Assembly: GCA_030432655.1 (NCBI GenBank)
Contig: JAUILA010000003.1
Span: forward strand, 124,001-188,000
Reading direction: 5' to 3'
Length of the DNA stretch: 64,000 nucleotides
Source of the DNA: Bacteroidia bacterium
GTDB lineage: Bacteria; Bacteroidota; Bacteroidia; Cytophagales; Cyclobacteriaceae
Shown piece by piece: positions 33,589-42,863 of the stretch (the first letter of the stretch is position 1; each line of letters starts with the position of its first letter). A model generated the notes under the pieces. The model was not told where the DNA came from. It was given only the letters and a program-made list of their open reading frames with translations, and made no database searches. The translations under genes were made by a program, and so were the position numbers.

Positions 33589-35220
33589 ATGCCAAAAGGA
33601 ATTTACAAGGTACCAAGACCGGTCAATGAGCCTGTGCTGTCCTATGCACCTGGTTCGCCGGAAAGAAAGAAACTTAAAGAGGCGCTGAAAGCTGCTCGGG
33701 CCGAAGAGGTGGATATCCCTATGTTTATAGGCGGTGAACTGGTAAGGACCGATGACAAGCGTCCGATGTCCCCGCCCCATGATCACAAGCACATCCTGGG
33801 TCATTACAATTACGGTGATGCGGGCCATGTGGAACAGGCGATCACCGCCGCGCTGAATGCACGGGCACAGTGGGCTGAGTTGTCCTGGGAACAACGGGCA
33901 AGTATTTTCCTTAAAGCGGCAGACCTTATTGCCGGACCTTACAGGGCGAAAATAAACGCAGCCACCATGCTGGGACAATCAAAAAGTGCTTTCCAGGCAG
34001 AAATCGATGCCGCCTGTGAGCTTATTGATTTTCTGCGGTTCAACGTGCACTACATGAGCCAGATCTATGCGGAACAGCCTGAATCTTCACCAGGGGTTTG
34101 GAACCGGCTCGAACACCGGCCGCTCGAAGGCTTTACGTTTGCCATTACACCCTTTAATTTCACAGCCATTGCCGGAAACTTACCTTCGTCCATGGCGCTG
34201 ATGGGTAATACAGTCGTATGGAAGCCTGCAGAAACTCAGATCTATTCCGCAAAGGTAATTATGGATGTTTTCCGCGAAGCTGGTGTACCGGACGGCGTGA
34301 TTAACCTTATCTATGTTGATGGTCCGGTTGCAGGAGATATCATTTTCAGTCATCCTAAATTTGCCGGCCTTCATTTTACCGGAAGTACCGGGGTATTCAA
34401 GCATCTCTGGAAAACCATAGGTAAAAATATCGATGAATACGACACGTATCCGCGTGTGGTAGGCGAAACGGGCGGCAAGGATTTTATCGTTGCGCATAAA
34501 TCGGCGGATGCCAAATCGGTGGCCACCGCCATTACCCGGGGTGCCTTTGAATTCCAGGGCCAGAAGTGCTCGGCGGCATCACGCGCATATATCCCATCCA
34601 ACCTGTGGGAGGATGTTAAGAAATATGTTCAGGAGGACCTGAAAAGCGTCAAAATGGGGGGAACGGAAGATTTCTCGAATTTCTTTAATGCGGTTATTGA
34701 TGAAAAAGCGTTTGATAAAATCGCCGGGTATATCGACAAGGCTAAAAACAACAGCCTGAATGAAATTATAGCCGGAGGGAACTACGATAAATCGAAAGGG
34801 TATTTCATTGAGCCAACCGTGGTACTTACCAAGGACCCGCAATCACTGACGATGGTAGAGGAAATTTTCGGCCCGGTTATCACGATCTATGTCTATGATG
34901 CAGAGAATTTTGAAGAAACCTTGCACCTGGTAGATCAGACATCAATTTATGCGCTTACAGGAGCTATATTCTCCAGGGACAGGTACGCCATTGAACTTGC
35001 CACGAAAAGCCTTGTGAATGCGGCAGGGAATTTCTACATCAATGACAAACCTACAGGAGCTGTCGTCGGTCAGCAGCCTTTCGGAGGCGCCCGTGCTTCG
35101 GGTACAAACGATAAGGCAGGCTCCATCCTGAACCTTCTCCGATGGGTTTCGCCAAGGACCATCAAAGAAACGTTCGTGTCGCCTACCGATTACCGGTATC
35201 CGTTTCTTGAGAACGAATAG
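33589..35220 (+). CDS. pruA: L-glutamate gamma-semialdehyde (1-pyrroline-5-carboxylate) dehydrogenase
   Basis: A 543-residue NAD-dependent aldehyde dehydrogenase that turns P5C/glutamate semialdehyde into glutamate in proline catabolism. The order of motifs is that of the class 4 family: FTFAITPFNFTAIAGNLP, VVWKPAETQ, LHFTGSTGVF, the general-base glutamate in RVVGETGGKDFIV, the nucleophilic cysteine in FEFQGQKCSAASRAYIP and EEIFGPVITIYVY. It is monofunctional, without the proline dehydrogenase domain. It has its own promoter box and a strong terminator at 35245-35278. Confidence 0.95.
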   Translation: MPKGIYKVPRPVNEPVLSYAPGSPERKKLKEALKAARAEEVDIPMFIGGELVRTDDKRPMSPPHDHKHILGHYNYGDAGHVEQAITAALNARAQWAELSWEQRASIFLKAADLIAGPYRAKINAATMLGQSKSAFQAEIDAACELIDFLRFNVHYMSQIYAEQPESSPGVWNRLEHRPLEGFTFAITPFNFTAIAGNLPSSMALMGNTVVWKPAETQIYSAKVIMDVFREAGVPDGVINLIYVDGPVAGDIIFSHPKFAGLHFTGSTGVFKHLWKTIGKNIDEYDTYPRVVGETGGKDFIVAHKSADAKSVATAITRGAFEFQGQKCSAASRAYIPSNLWEDVKKYVQEDLKSVKMGGTEDFSNFFNAVIDEKAFDKIAGYIDKAKNNSLNEIIAGGNYDKSKGYFIEPTVVLTKDPQSLTMVEEIFGPVITIYVYDAENFEETLHLVDQTSIYALTGAIFSRDRYAIELATKSLVNAAGNFYINDKPTGAVVGQQPFGGARASGTNDKAGSILNLLRWVSPRTIKETFVSPTDYRYPFLENE

Positions 35221-35244
35221 TTTGTAATATTCAGTCGAAAACGT

Positions 35245-35278
35245 AAGACCCCGGTGCACAGCCGGGGTCTTTTTTTTT
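35245..35278 (+). terminator. Rho-independent terminator after pruA
   Basis: AAGACCCCGG (35245-35254) pairs perfectly with CCGGGGTCTT (35262-35271) across a 7-base loop, followed by a run of T. It ends pruA, 25 bases after the stop. Confidence 0.92.
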
Positions 35279-35349
35279 AAAAAAAAATTATCCGGATTAA
35301 ACCTTTCCTGCTGATCAGCATCAAATGCATGTTATCAAAATTTAATCCT

Positions 35350-35970
35350 ATGAAAGTCATTATTACAAGCATATTTGCCTTATTCCTTATTATCAGTATC
35401 CCGGGTAAAAGCGTCAACGCCCAGCAGCGTGCCGATCTTGTCAGTGCACGAAAGGAAGTAAGACAAACCAAACGAGTTCACCGCAGGGTCCACAGGCGTA
35501 CTGCCAGAAGGGTACACCGGCGGGTCAGCCGGCGCGCTCACTTCCGTTACCGTCATTTACCTGCTTACAATACCACCATCACCAGACTGCCGAATGGTGC
35601 TGTGGTTGTACGTAACAGCCGTCATAAATATCATTATCATAACGGGGTTTATTACACGCGGAAAAATGGCCACTGGATCGTTTCAAGACCCGCAATAGGT
35701 ATTCGGGTCCGGACTTTACCTGAAGCACGAATGGTAATCAGACTGGACGGCAATGAATACTTCTATTACTACGGAGTCTTCTATACGCAATCTGGCCAGG
35801 AATTCGTATCCGTCCCTGCTCCTGAAGGGGCAGTGGTGGATGCTTTGCCGGAAGGTTATGAGGTTCTGGAAATCGATGGTACAGAATATTACGCTGTTTC
35901 GGGAGAATATTACGCAGAGGTGGAAGATGAAGAAGGAAATGAAATGTATGAAGTAGTTACGGTTGACTGA
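35350..35970 (+). CDS. Exported DUF6515-like protein with Arg/His-rich segment
   Basis: 206 residues from the ATG at 35350 (MKVIITSIFALFLII signal peptide). Residues about 35-65 are a basic stretch of repeated VHRR/VSRR units. The rest holds three similar units built on G(V/E)YYxxxGxxxV and P.G..V..LP (YHYHNGVYYTRKNGHWIV, YYYGVFYTQSGQEFVSVPAPEGAVVDALPEGYE, YYAVSGEYYAEVEDEEGNEMYEVV), as in the DUF6515 family of Bacteroidota. Function unknown; a cell-surface or periplasmic structural role is plausible. Confidence 0.78.
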   Translation: MKVIITSIFALFLIISIPGKSVNAQQRADLVSARKEVRQTKRVHRRVHRRTARRVHRRVSRRAHFRYRHLPAYNTTITRLPNGAVVVRNSRHKYHYHNGVYYTRKNGHWIVSRPAIGIRVRTLPEARMVIRLDGNEYFYYYGVFYTQSGQEFVSVPAPEGAVVDALPEGYEVLEIDGTEYYAVSGEYYAEVEDEEGNEMYEVVTVD

Positions 35971-35981
35971 CCAGCCTGACT

Positions 35982-36020
35982 AAAAAAAGGCTGATCCGGA
36001 TGGCGGATCAGCCTTTTTTT
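35982..36020. terminator. Bidirectional terminator between convergent genes
   Basis: GGCTGATCCG (35989-35998) pairs with CGGATCAGCC (36004-36013) across a 5-base loop. A-run on the left and T-run on the right allow function on both strands, ending the DUF6515-like gene and the M61 peptidase gene. Confidence 0.92.
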
Positions 36021-36034
36021 TGTTGTTTCGATCA

Positions 36035-38326
36035 CTACTGTTTCAGCGATTCCGGAATAGGGTTGTCAGCCCCTTCGGTCGTCCAGAGAATACTGGTGAT
36101 CCACCACCTTCCGTTATCCCGGACAAGATTTACGAGATTGACCCCGCGTTGCTGCGGTGTTTCGGATTCTCCCACCGTAAATTCATAAGCAGTCTTTATC
36201 TGGGCGATCTTTCCGAATTCCCAGACTTCACGACCAAGCTCCGTCTCATGAAAAGCATTTTCCATAAAAAACGGTGCATTATTCACCATATAATCCGATG
36301 TTGTCATGTGCACGTACCGGCTGTTTCCATCCGGCATGACTGCCACGGCGCCCATCGAAGCGTTTTCCTTGTACAGTGAGCGGAATCGGGTCCAGTCACG
36401 TTCACCGGCCGGTCCTGATATAACATCGTAGAGCGCGGTGATTATCCCGTCCACCGTCGCAACATCCTCTTTCTTTGCCGGTGCAGCATTGGCATCCATC
36501 CAGGCTTCTCTCAGATTCGCCTGCTCAAATGACACATTTTCCATCTGGCGGAGTACGTACTGAGCGGTACTTTGCTCCAGTACAGCTTTTTGGGACAACT
36601 CCATTCGCTTAAAGGTGCCATCCTCCTGTGGTCTGTCAATGATCACGGTGAGCATATCTCCCTCCTGAATCGAGGTATGCAGTTCGTTAATCACATTCTG
36701 GGCATTGGCGGGACCGATCTCGCGGCCCTGCACGGAAACCAGGCGATCTCCCTGCTCGTATCCCATACTCTTACCAAAATCATTCATCTGGCTGATATCA
36801 GCCACCATCAGCTGATTACGCTCCTGATCAAATCCGATGGATATGCGACCCAGGGTAACCTGTTTCGTTTTTTCCGATTCCACATACTCCACACCGACTT
36901 TCGCAAAATATTCCCTGAATGGCAATGGGTTCGGGCCATCCACATAACTCGCAAAGAATTCCCTGATTTCCGGAAAGGTCATTTCCACGATGGCATCAAA
37001 TAGTTCCTCGTCCCTGAAGGCCTTATTCTTCCCGTATTTCTCACCCAGCTCATCCAGCAGATCCTCCAGGTCATACCGGCCGCCCGACAATTCAAGCAAC
37101 CTGATATCCAGCATCGCGCCAATCAACGCCCCTTTCTCATAAACATTCCCGTATTCCCCGGCAAATTCTCCCGCTGCTTTCCGGCTTAACTCCGTAAAAG
37201 CGAGGTCGTCGGTATAGCGTGTGCGTGAATTACGAATTTTGGACGAAAGCTTTTCCAGGTATTCTTCGCGCGAGATCATTCCGTAACGAACCTGTACATG
37301 GTTGGCAAAATATTCCGTAACTCCCTCGTACAGCCAAAGGTGTTCGGACAAATCTGCTTCATTAAAATTGAAATTCTCTATTTCCTCGGAATGAATGGTA
37401 AGCGGCGTGACTATATGAAAGAATTCATGCGCAGCGATATCCACGAGCGTTGAGGCAAGCTGCTCCTGGGGCAGCTCCGGCAGGTAGTAAAACGATGAAT
37501 AGGAATGTTCCAGGGCACCGGCCGTCGGATTTACCTGATCGCCGCCGTCGAAGTAATAAATAAATGCATACTTCTCAACCGGCAGTTCGCCACCGAGAAA
37601 TTTACGCTGGTTCTCCAGAAGTACAGACAATTCTCCGGCAAGAAAATCCGCAGTAACTTTTCCGTTAGGAGAATAAACCGAAACCAGCACGTCGGCACCT
37701 CCCATGGATACCACCGCCGTATCCGGCACATTGTACATCATGGGTGAATCTACCAGCATATCATAATCAGCCACCTCGTAGACATCCCGGCCGGAATCCT
37801 GATTCCTGGCCACCAGGGCAGTTGATCCGTAAAAGCCTTCCGGTTTAATCACCGTGATTTCATAGGGGTGTTCACGGTTCTCCTCAGAATAGCCAAAAAA
37901 CCCCGGCGTACCGATGACGAAATTTTCACCAGCTTCGATATTGGTGCCTGCCATGGGATACACCTGCGTTGGCATTTCCGTATCATAGGAATCCGCCACC
38001 AGGTAGGTCATGCGGTGAAGCTTTTTAGCTTTTTTAATCAGGTATTCATTATTGTTTACCTTTTCTACCGGCAATTCTTTTCCCTTATCATCGAATGCGC
38101 GGAGCTCATTTATAAAATCCCCGTAATCACTGATGTTATACGTTCCGGGAACGATCTTGGGGAAATAAAATCGTAATTCATTCGACTCCTGTTCGGGCGG
38201 GTAATACGTTACCTGTACTTTATCATCGGTCACGTTGGTCAGATCGACCTCAAACCGGTTCTTCTCCTGCCCTAATGCCGGAAGTACAAAAACCAGCATC
38301 AGCAGCATGCTTGCATATCTCTTCAT
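36035..38326 (-). CDS. M61 glycyl aminopeptidase with PDZ and C-terminal NTF2-like domain
   Basis: 763 residues, exported (MKRYASMLLMLVFVLPALGQ). The N-terminal half is the M61 beta domain followed by the peptidase core; zinc ligands are HEFFH near residue 300 and the glutamate in LYEGVTEYFANH. A PDZ domain follows at about 505-590 (GYEQGDRLVSVQGREIGPANAQNVINEL). Typical M61 enzymes end soon after, at about 600 residues. Here a further 120 residues (about 640-763) form a SnoaL/NTF2-like domain (ITALYDVISGPAGERDWTRFRSLYKENASMGAVA, VNLVNLVRDNGRWWITSILW). Single gene between two promoters' regions; no obvious partner. Confidence 0.9.
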   Translation of the reverse strand: MKRYASMLLMLVFVLPALGQEKNRFEVDLTNVTDDKVQVTYYPPEQESNELRFYFPKIVPGTYNISDYGDFINELRAFDDKGKELPVEKVNNNEYLIKKAKKLHRMTYLVADSYDTEMPTQVYPMAGTNIEAGENFVIGTPGFFGYSEENREHPYEITVIKPEGFYGSTALVARNQDSGRDVYEVADYDMLVDSPMMYNVPDTAVVSMGGADVLVSVYSPNGKVTADFLAGELSVLLENQRKFLGGELPVEKYAFIYYFDGGDQVNPTAGALEHSYSSFYYLPELPQEQLASTLVDIAAHEFFHIVTPLTIHSEEIENFNFNEADLSEHLWLYEGVTEYFANHVQVRYGMISREEYLEKLSSKIRNSRTRYTDDLAFTELSRKAAGEFAGEYGNVYEKGALIGAMLDIRLLELSGGRYDLEDLLDELGEKYGKNKAFRDEELFDAIVEMTFPEIREFFASYVDGPNPLPFREYFAKVGVEYVESEKTKQVTLGRISIGFDQERNQLMVADISQMNDFGKSMGYEQGDRLVSVQGREIGPANAQNVINELHTSIQEGDMLTVIIDRPQEDGTFKRMELSQKAVLEQSTAQYVLRQMENVSFEQANLREAWMDANAAPAKKEDVATVDGIITALYDVISGPAGERDWTRFRSLYKENASMGAVAVMPDGNSRYVHMTTSDYMVNNAPFFMENAFHETELGREVWEFGKIAQIKTAYEFTVGESETPQQRGVNLVNLVRDNGRWWITSILWTTEGADNPIPESLKQ

Positions 38327-38525
38327 GTTATCTCAAGTTTTGACGAATACGCAATAATTACCATTCAACTTTGAGAAAATCACGCATAAATGAAGGACCG
38401 GGATTTTGAGACGGTAAACGGATCATTCCAGCGGTAGAAATTATCCAAAACTGGCAATTTTCGACTTTTTCCTGTCATTAGTAGGAATGCTGTAGCTCAC
38501 GGAAGCATTGAATTAAATGTTTTTG

Positions 38526-38533
38526 TATCTTTG
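38526..38533 (+). promoter_or_regulatory. -7 promoter box of the copper efflux operon
   Basis: TATCTTTG is a perfect TAnnTTTG box, 41 bases before the first ATG of the operon (38574). The nearest TTGA upstream is only 14 bases away, so the -33 element is uncertain. No separate regulator gene was seen beside the operon. Confidence 0.5.
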
Positions 38534-38573
38534 AAAAACTTTTTGGGCGGAAATTACGTCCATACTTCAGTCA

Positions 38574-38993
38574 ATGAAGTCATTTAAAAAGATCATATCG
38601 CTGACCATGGCATGCCTGGTGCTGCTTAGCACTACCGGCTTTTCCATGAACCTGCACTTTTGCGGCGGTCAGATGCAGGATGTTTCCTTTTTTGGTGATG
38701 AGGTTGAATGCAGCATGATGCAAAAGGTGCAGGACAAACCGTCCTGTCCCATGCATGCGATGAAAGCGATGGATTGCTGCAAGGACCAGGATCTGAATAT
38801 TGACTCCAAATCACCTGAGACCCTTTTTGTTAAGAACCTGGAACTTCATAACAGCCTGTCACTGGCCGTACTTCCTGTGGAGCAAGAAATGCTTTCACCG
38901 GTTCTGACCAGGTCAATTATTCCACTATTACCTTACCGGCCCCCTCCGGCTGACCGGGAAATCATTATTCTCGTACAGTCTTTCCTTATTTGA
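38574..38993 (+). CDS. HYC_CC_PP-family metal homeostasis protein
   Basis: 139 residues with a signal peptide (LTMACLVLLSTTGFSM). The family-defining signature is present: HFCGG near residue 28, CSMM and CPMH in the middle, and the cysteine pair MDCCKDQ; the C-terminus has the PYRPPP motif. These Cys, Met and His residues suggest periplasmic copper or silver binding. It precedes cusA by 69 bases on the same strand and shares its promoter. Confidence 0.85.
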   Translation: MKSFKKIISLTMACLVLLSTTGFSMNLHFCGGQMQDVSFFGDEVECSMMQKVQDKPSCPMHAMKAMDCCKDQDLNIDSKSPETLFVKNLELHNSLSLAVLPVEQEMLSPVLTRSIIPLLPYRPPPADREIIILVQSFLI

Positions 38994-39062
38994 TCATACG
39001 CATGGTATGCACCTGCCGGCATATGCCTGGCGGGTATTTGTTTCTGACAAACTCCATGTGTA

Positions 39063-42000
39063 ATGATCAATTCTGTTATAAAATTCTTTCTGACCAATAA
39101 ACTGGTCACTTTTCTGCTGGTGATGCTTTTCATCATCTGGGGTGTAATGACCGCTCCGTTTAACTGGGACCTGGAGCTGATTCCGAGAGACCCGGTGCCC
39201 GTGGATGCTATCCCGGACCTTGGCGAAAACCAGCAGATTGTATTTACCGAATGGCCCGGCAGGTCTCCGCAGGATGTGGAAGACCAGGTCACCTATCCAC
39301 TTACCACCGCGCTTTTGGGAGTACCCGGGGTACGGTCTGTCCGCAGTAATTCCATGTTCGGCTTGTCCAGCATCTATCTGATTTTCGAGGAGAATGTGGA
39401 GTTCTACTGGTCCCGGTCCCGAATCCTGGAAAAACTGAATTCACTCCCCGCCGGTACCCTGCCGGAGGGGGTAAGTCCCGGACTGGGACCCGATGCCACT
39501 GCACTCGGGCAGGTTTTCTGGTATACACTGGAGGGACGGGATGAAAATGGTAATCCTGTTGGTGGATGGGATCTCCAGGAATTGCGTTCCATCCAGGACT
39601 TCTATGTCCGCTATTCACTTAGTACGGTTGACGGTGTTTCTGAGGTTGCTTCCATTGGTGGCTATGTCAAGGAATACCAGGTGGATGTACGCCCCGAATC
39701 ACTCACCGCTTACCGGGTGAGCCTGGAAGATGTTATGAATGCCGTGCGCCAGGCCAACCTGGATGTGGGCGCCAAGACAGTCGAAATAAATCGTGCCGAG
39801 TACTTTGTGCGTGGACTGGGATATATACAGGACATTCGTGACCTGGAACAGGCGGTGATTAAGTCGGTGGATAACGTACCGGTCCGCATTGCGGATGTTG
39901 CAATTGTCAGCCTGGGACCGGCCACCAGGCGGGGCGCTTTGGACAAAAATGGTATCGGTCAGTCCGGTGGCGTGGTGGTTGCCCGATATGATGCCAACCC
40001 GATGCAGGTGATTGCTTCGGTCAAGGATAAGATTAGCGAGATTTCGACTGGTCTTCCTTCCCGTACCCTGGAAGACGGGACCGTTTCGCAGGTCACCATT
40101 GTACCTTTCTATGACCGTAGTGGTTTGATCCGCGAAACTCTTGGTACGCTGGAAGAGGCACTTACGTTTGAAATACTGATCACCGTGCTGGTCATCATTG
40201 TAATGGTTCTGAACCTGCGGGCATCTTTTATGATCTCGCTGTTGCTTCCACTGGCCATTCTCCTTGTATTCATCGCCATGAAATATACCGGGGTCATGGC
40301 CAATATTGTAGCCTTAAGTGGAATCGCGATTGCCATTGGCACTATGGTTGACCTTGGGATCATTCTCACTGAAAACATCATCAGGTATCAGCAGGAAGAG
40401 AAAGGTCTTTCGACTCTGGAATCCATTTACCAGGCTTCGGCTGAGGTAAGCGGAGCTATTATCACGGCGGTGGCCACCACCATTGTCAGCTTTATCCCTG
40501 TATTTGCCCTGGAAGGGGCTGAAGGCAAACTTTTTCATCCGCTCGCCTTTACAAAAACATTTGCCCTGATCGCTGCGGTGCTGGTTGCCCTGCTGGTCCT
40601 GCCCGCTCTGGCTCACGCAATGACGGGAATTCGCATCAGGAGCCGGAAAATAAGGAAATTCAGCTACCTCCTGCTGGTGCCGGCGGCTATTCTGTCATTC
40701 ATATATGTTTCCTGGTGGCCGGGTGTACTGCTGCTGGCAGGCGCTATAGCGGGGTTCTTACGTTATGAGCTTGATTCTCCACCGGCTATTCTTCGCTATT
40801 CAGATCTGATTCTGATGATCCTTATAGTATGGTGGCTTCTGGCCTTTGAATGGGTTCCTGTCGGGATCGAGTCCGGAACCCTGAACAACCTGTTATTCGT
40901 CCTTCTTTCTGCGGGTGGTGTGCTGCTTGTATGCTGGCTAATGATCACTTTTTACCGGCAGATTCTAAGCTGGTGTCTGGATCACCGTTTCCTGTTTCTA
41001 ATTATGCCCGTGCTGATCATTTTGCTGGCCGCCATGATCTGGATGGGATTCTCCCGGGTGTTCCGCCCTGTATCCTCCGGCCTCGGGGCCATTGGCCTGG
41101 AAATCAGTGAAACCGGCCTGTGGCAGGGAATGTCCGAGGCGTTTCCCGGTACCGGCAAAGAGTTTATGCCCAGCCTGGATGAAGGCTCCTTTCTGCTCAT
41201 GCCCACGGCTATGCCCCATGCAGGAATTGAAGAGAATCTGCAAACACTCCGCATGCTCGACCAGCGCGTGGCAGCGATTCCGGAAGTAAAAGAAGTTGTT
41301 GGCAAACTCGGACGGGTAGAAAGCGCCCTGGACCCGGCCCCGATTTCCATGTTTGAAAATGTGATCAATTACTATCCGGAATACATGTCAGGAGAATCCG
41401 GTGACCGGCTATATTTCCAAACTACGGATCAGGGGCACTACATTACCGTTTCCGGAGATAGTCTGACACGGGAAGAGGTGCTGGCTCTCAGGCTGCCCGC
41501 GAACCAGCTGGTCAGGGAACGCGGCGGGGATCCACTGCGTATATGGAGAGATCACATCCGGTCGGCCGATGACATTTGGGAAGAGATTGTACAGCGGGCA
41601 AGCCTGCCGGGAGTTACCTCGGCACCAAAGCTTCAGCCCATTGAGACCCGGCTGGTCATGCTCCAGACCGGAATGCGTGCCCCAATGGGCATTAAAGTTT
41701 CAGGCCCGTCACTCGAAGCCATCGAAACATTTGGAGTCCGCCTGGAAGAATTGTTGAAAAATGTACCTTCTGTAAAAAGGGAGGCTGTTTTCGCGGATCG
41801 GGTGATTGGTAAGCCTTACCTCGAAATAGATATTCTCCGGGAAGAGATCGCCAGGTACGGGCTCACGGTGAAACAGGTTCAGCTGGCCATTGAAGGAGCC
41901 ATCGGGGGTGTCCCCTTGTCCATGACTGTCGAAGGAAGGAAACGCTACCCCATCCGGGTACGCTACCCGCGCGAACTGCGCAATACCCCGGACCAGATCG

Positions 42001-42863
42001 GGGAGATACTTATCACTGCCCCCGACGGCACCCAGATCCCGCTGGCCCAGCTGGCGGAGATCAATTTCACCCGCGGGCCCCAGGTGATACGCAGCGAAGA
42101 GACGTTTCTGACAAGTTATGTCCTGTTTGACAAACGAGATGGATACGCTGAAGTTTCGGTGGTCAATGATGCCCGGGAGGCCATTGAAGCCGCGATCGAA
42201 CGGGGTGAAATACAGGTCCCCGGCGGGGTCAGCTACCGGTTCTCCGGCAGCTTTGAAAACCAGGTCCGCGCAGAGAAAAGACTTTCGCTGATCATTCCAC
42301 TGGTGCTTGTGATCATATTCCTGATCCTTTATTTCCAGTTCCGCAGCGTGCTGACCAGCCTGATGGTATTTACGGGGATTGCGGTCGCCTTTGGCGGAGG
42401 GTTCCTGATGATCTGGTTATACGGACAGTCCTGGGTGGCTGATTTCGACATGTTCGGCAGAAACATGCGCGAGCTGTTCCAGATGGGTACGATCAACCTG
42501 AGTGTGGCCGTCTGGGTGGGCTTTATCGCCCTCTTTGGAATTGCTACGGATGACGGGGTTCTGATGGCCACCTACCTGAGACAAAGCTTTGACCGGAGAT
42601 CCCCCGAGTCCGTCGGGGAGGTCCGTAAAGCAGTGCTGGCAGCAGGTCAGCGCCGGGTACGGCCGGCCATGATGACGACTGCCACCACGCTTATCGCCCT
42701 GATACCTATCCTGACTTCCACAGGAAAAGGATCGGACATCATGGTACCAATGGCCATCCCCATCTTCGGCGGGATGATGATCGCCATCCTTACCATTTTC
42801 GTTGTTCCCGTCCTTTACGCATGGAGACAGGAGTCCATTATTAAAAAAGTTGAACATGAATAG
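39063..42863 (+). CDS. CusA/CzcA-type heavy-metal RND efflux pump
   Basis: 1266 residues, about 220 longer than E. coli CusA. The proton-relay TM4 region GIAIAIGTMVDLGIILTENIIRYQ with its charged residues, the C-terminal TDDGVLMATYL and MTTATTLIALIP are typical of the family. Methionines in LQTGMRAPMGIKVSG match the periplasmic copper/silver site. The usual short cytoplasmic linker after TM6 is replaced by about 130 residues (520-650) with four or five extra hydrophobic segments (SYLLLVPAAILSFIYVSWW, LILMILIVWWLLAFE, LLFVLLSAGGVLLVCWLMI). The operon identifies copper or silver as the probable cargo. It overlaps the TolC-like gene by 8 bases. Confidence 0.92.
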   Translation: MINSVIKFFLTNKLVTFLLVMLFIIWGVMTAPFNWDLELIPRDPVPVDAIPDLGENQQIVFTEWPGRSPQDVEDQVTYPLTTALLGVPGVRSVRSNSMFGLSSIYLIFEENVEFYWSRSRILEKLNSLPAGTLPEGVSPGLGPDATALGQVFWYTLEGRDENGNPVGGWDLQELRSIQDFYVRYSLSTVDGVSEVASIGGYVKEYQVDVRPESLTAYRVSLEDVMNAVRQANLDVGAKTVEINRAEYFVRGLGYIQDIRDLEQAVIKSVDNVPVRIADVAIVSLGPATRRGALDKNGIGQSGGVVVARYDANPMQVIASVKDKISEISTGLPSRTLEDGTVSQVTIVPFYDRSGLIRETLGTLEEALTFEILITVLVIIVMVLNLRASFMISLLLPLAILLVFIAMKYTGVMANIVALSGIAIAIGTMVDLGIILTENIIRYQQEEKGLSTLESIYQASAEVSGAIITAVATTIVSFIPVFALEGAEGKLFHPLAFTKTFALIAAVLVALLVLPALAHAMTGIRIRSRKIRKFSYLLLVPAAILSFIYVSWWPGVLLLAGAIAGFLRYELDSPPAILRYSDLILMILIVWWLLAFEWVPVGIESGTLNNLLFVLLSAGGVLLVCWLMITFYRQILSWCLDHRFLFLIMPVLIILLAAMIWMGFSRVFRPVSSGLGAIGLEISETGLWQGMSEAFPGTGKEFMPSLDEGSFLLMPTAMPHAGIEENLQTLRMLDQRVAAIPEVKEVVGKLGRVESALDPAPISMFENVINYYPEYMSGESGDRLYFQTTDQGHYITVSGDSLTREEVLALRLPANQLVRERGGDPLRIWRDHIRSADDIWEEIVQRASLPGVTSAPKLQPIETRLVMLQTGMRAPMGIKVSGPSLEAIETFGVRLEELLKNVPSVKREAVFADRVIGKPYLEIDILREEIARYGLTVKQVQLAIEGAIGGVPLSMTVEGRKRYPIRVRYPRELRNTPDQIGEILITAPDGTQIPLAQLAEINFTRGPQVIRSEETFLTSYVLFDKRDGYAEVSVVNDAREAIEAAIERGEIQVPGGVSYRFSGSFENQVRAEKRLSLIIPLVLVIIFLILYFQFRSVLTSLMVFTGIAVAFGGGFLMIWLYGQSWVADFDMFGRNMRELFQMGTINLSVAVWVGFIALFGIATDDGVLMATYLRQSFDRRSPESVGEVRKAVLAAGQRRVRPAMMTTATTLIALIPILTSTGKGSDIMVPMAIPIFGGMMIAILTIFVVPVLYAWRQESIIKKVEHE

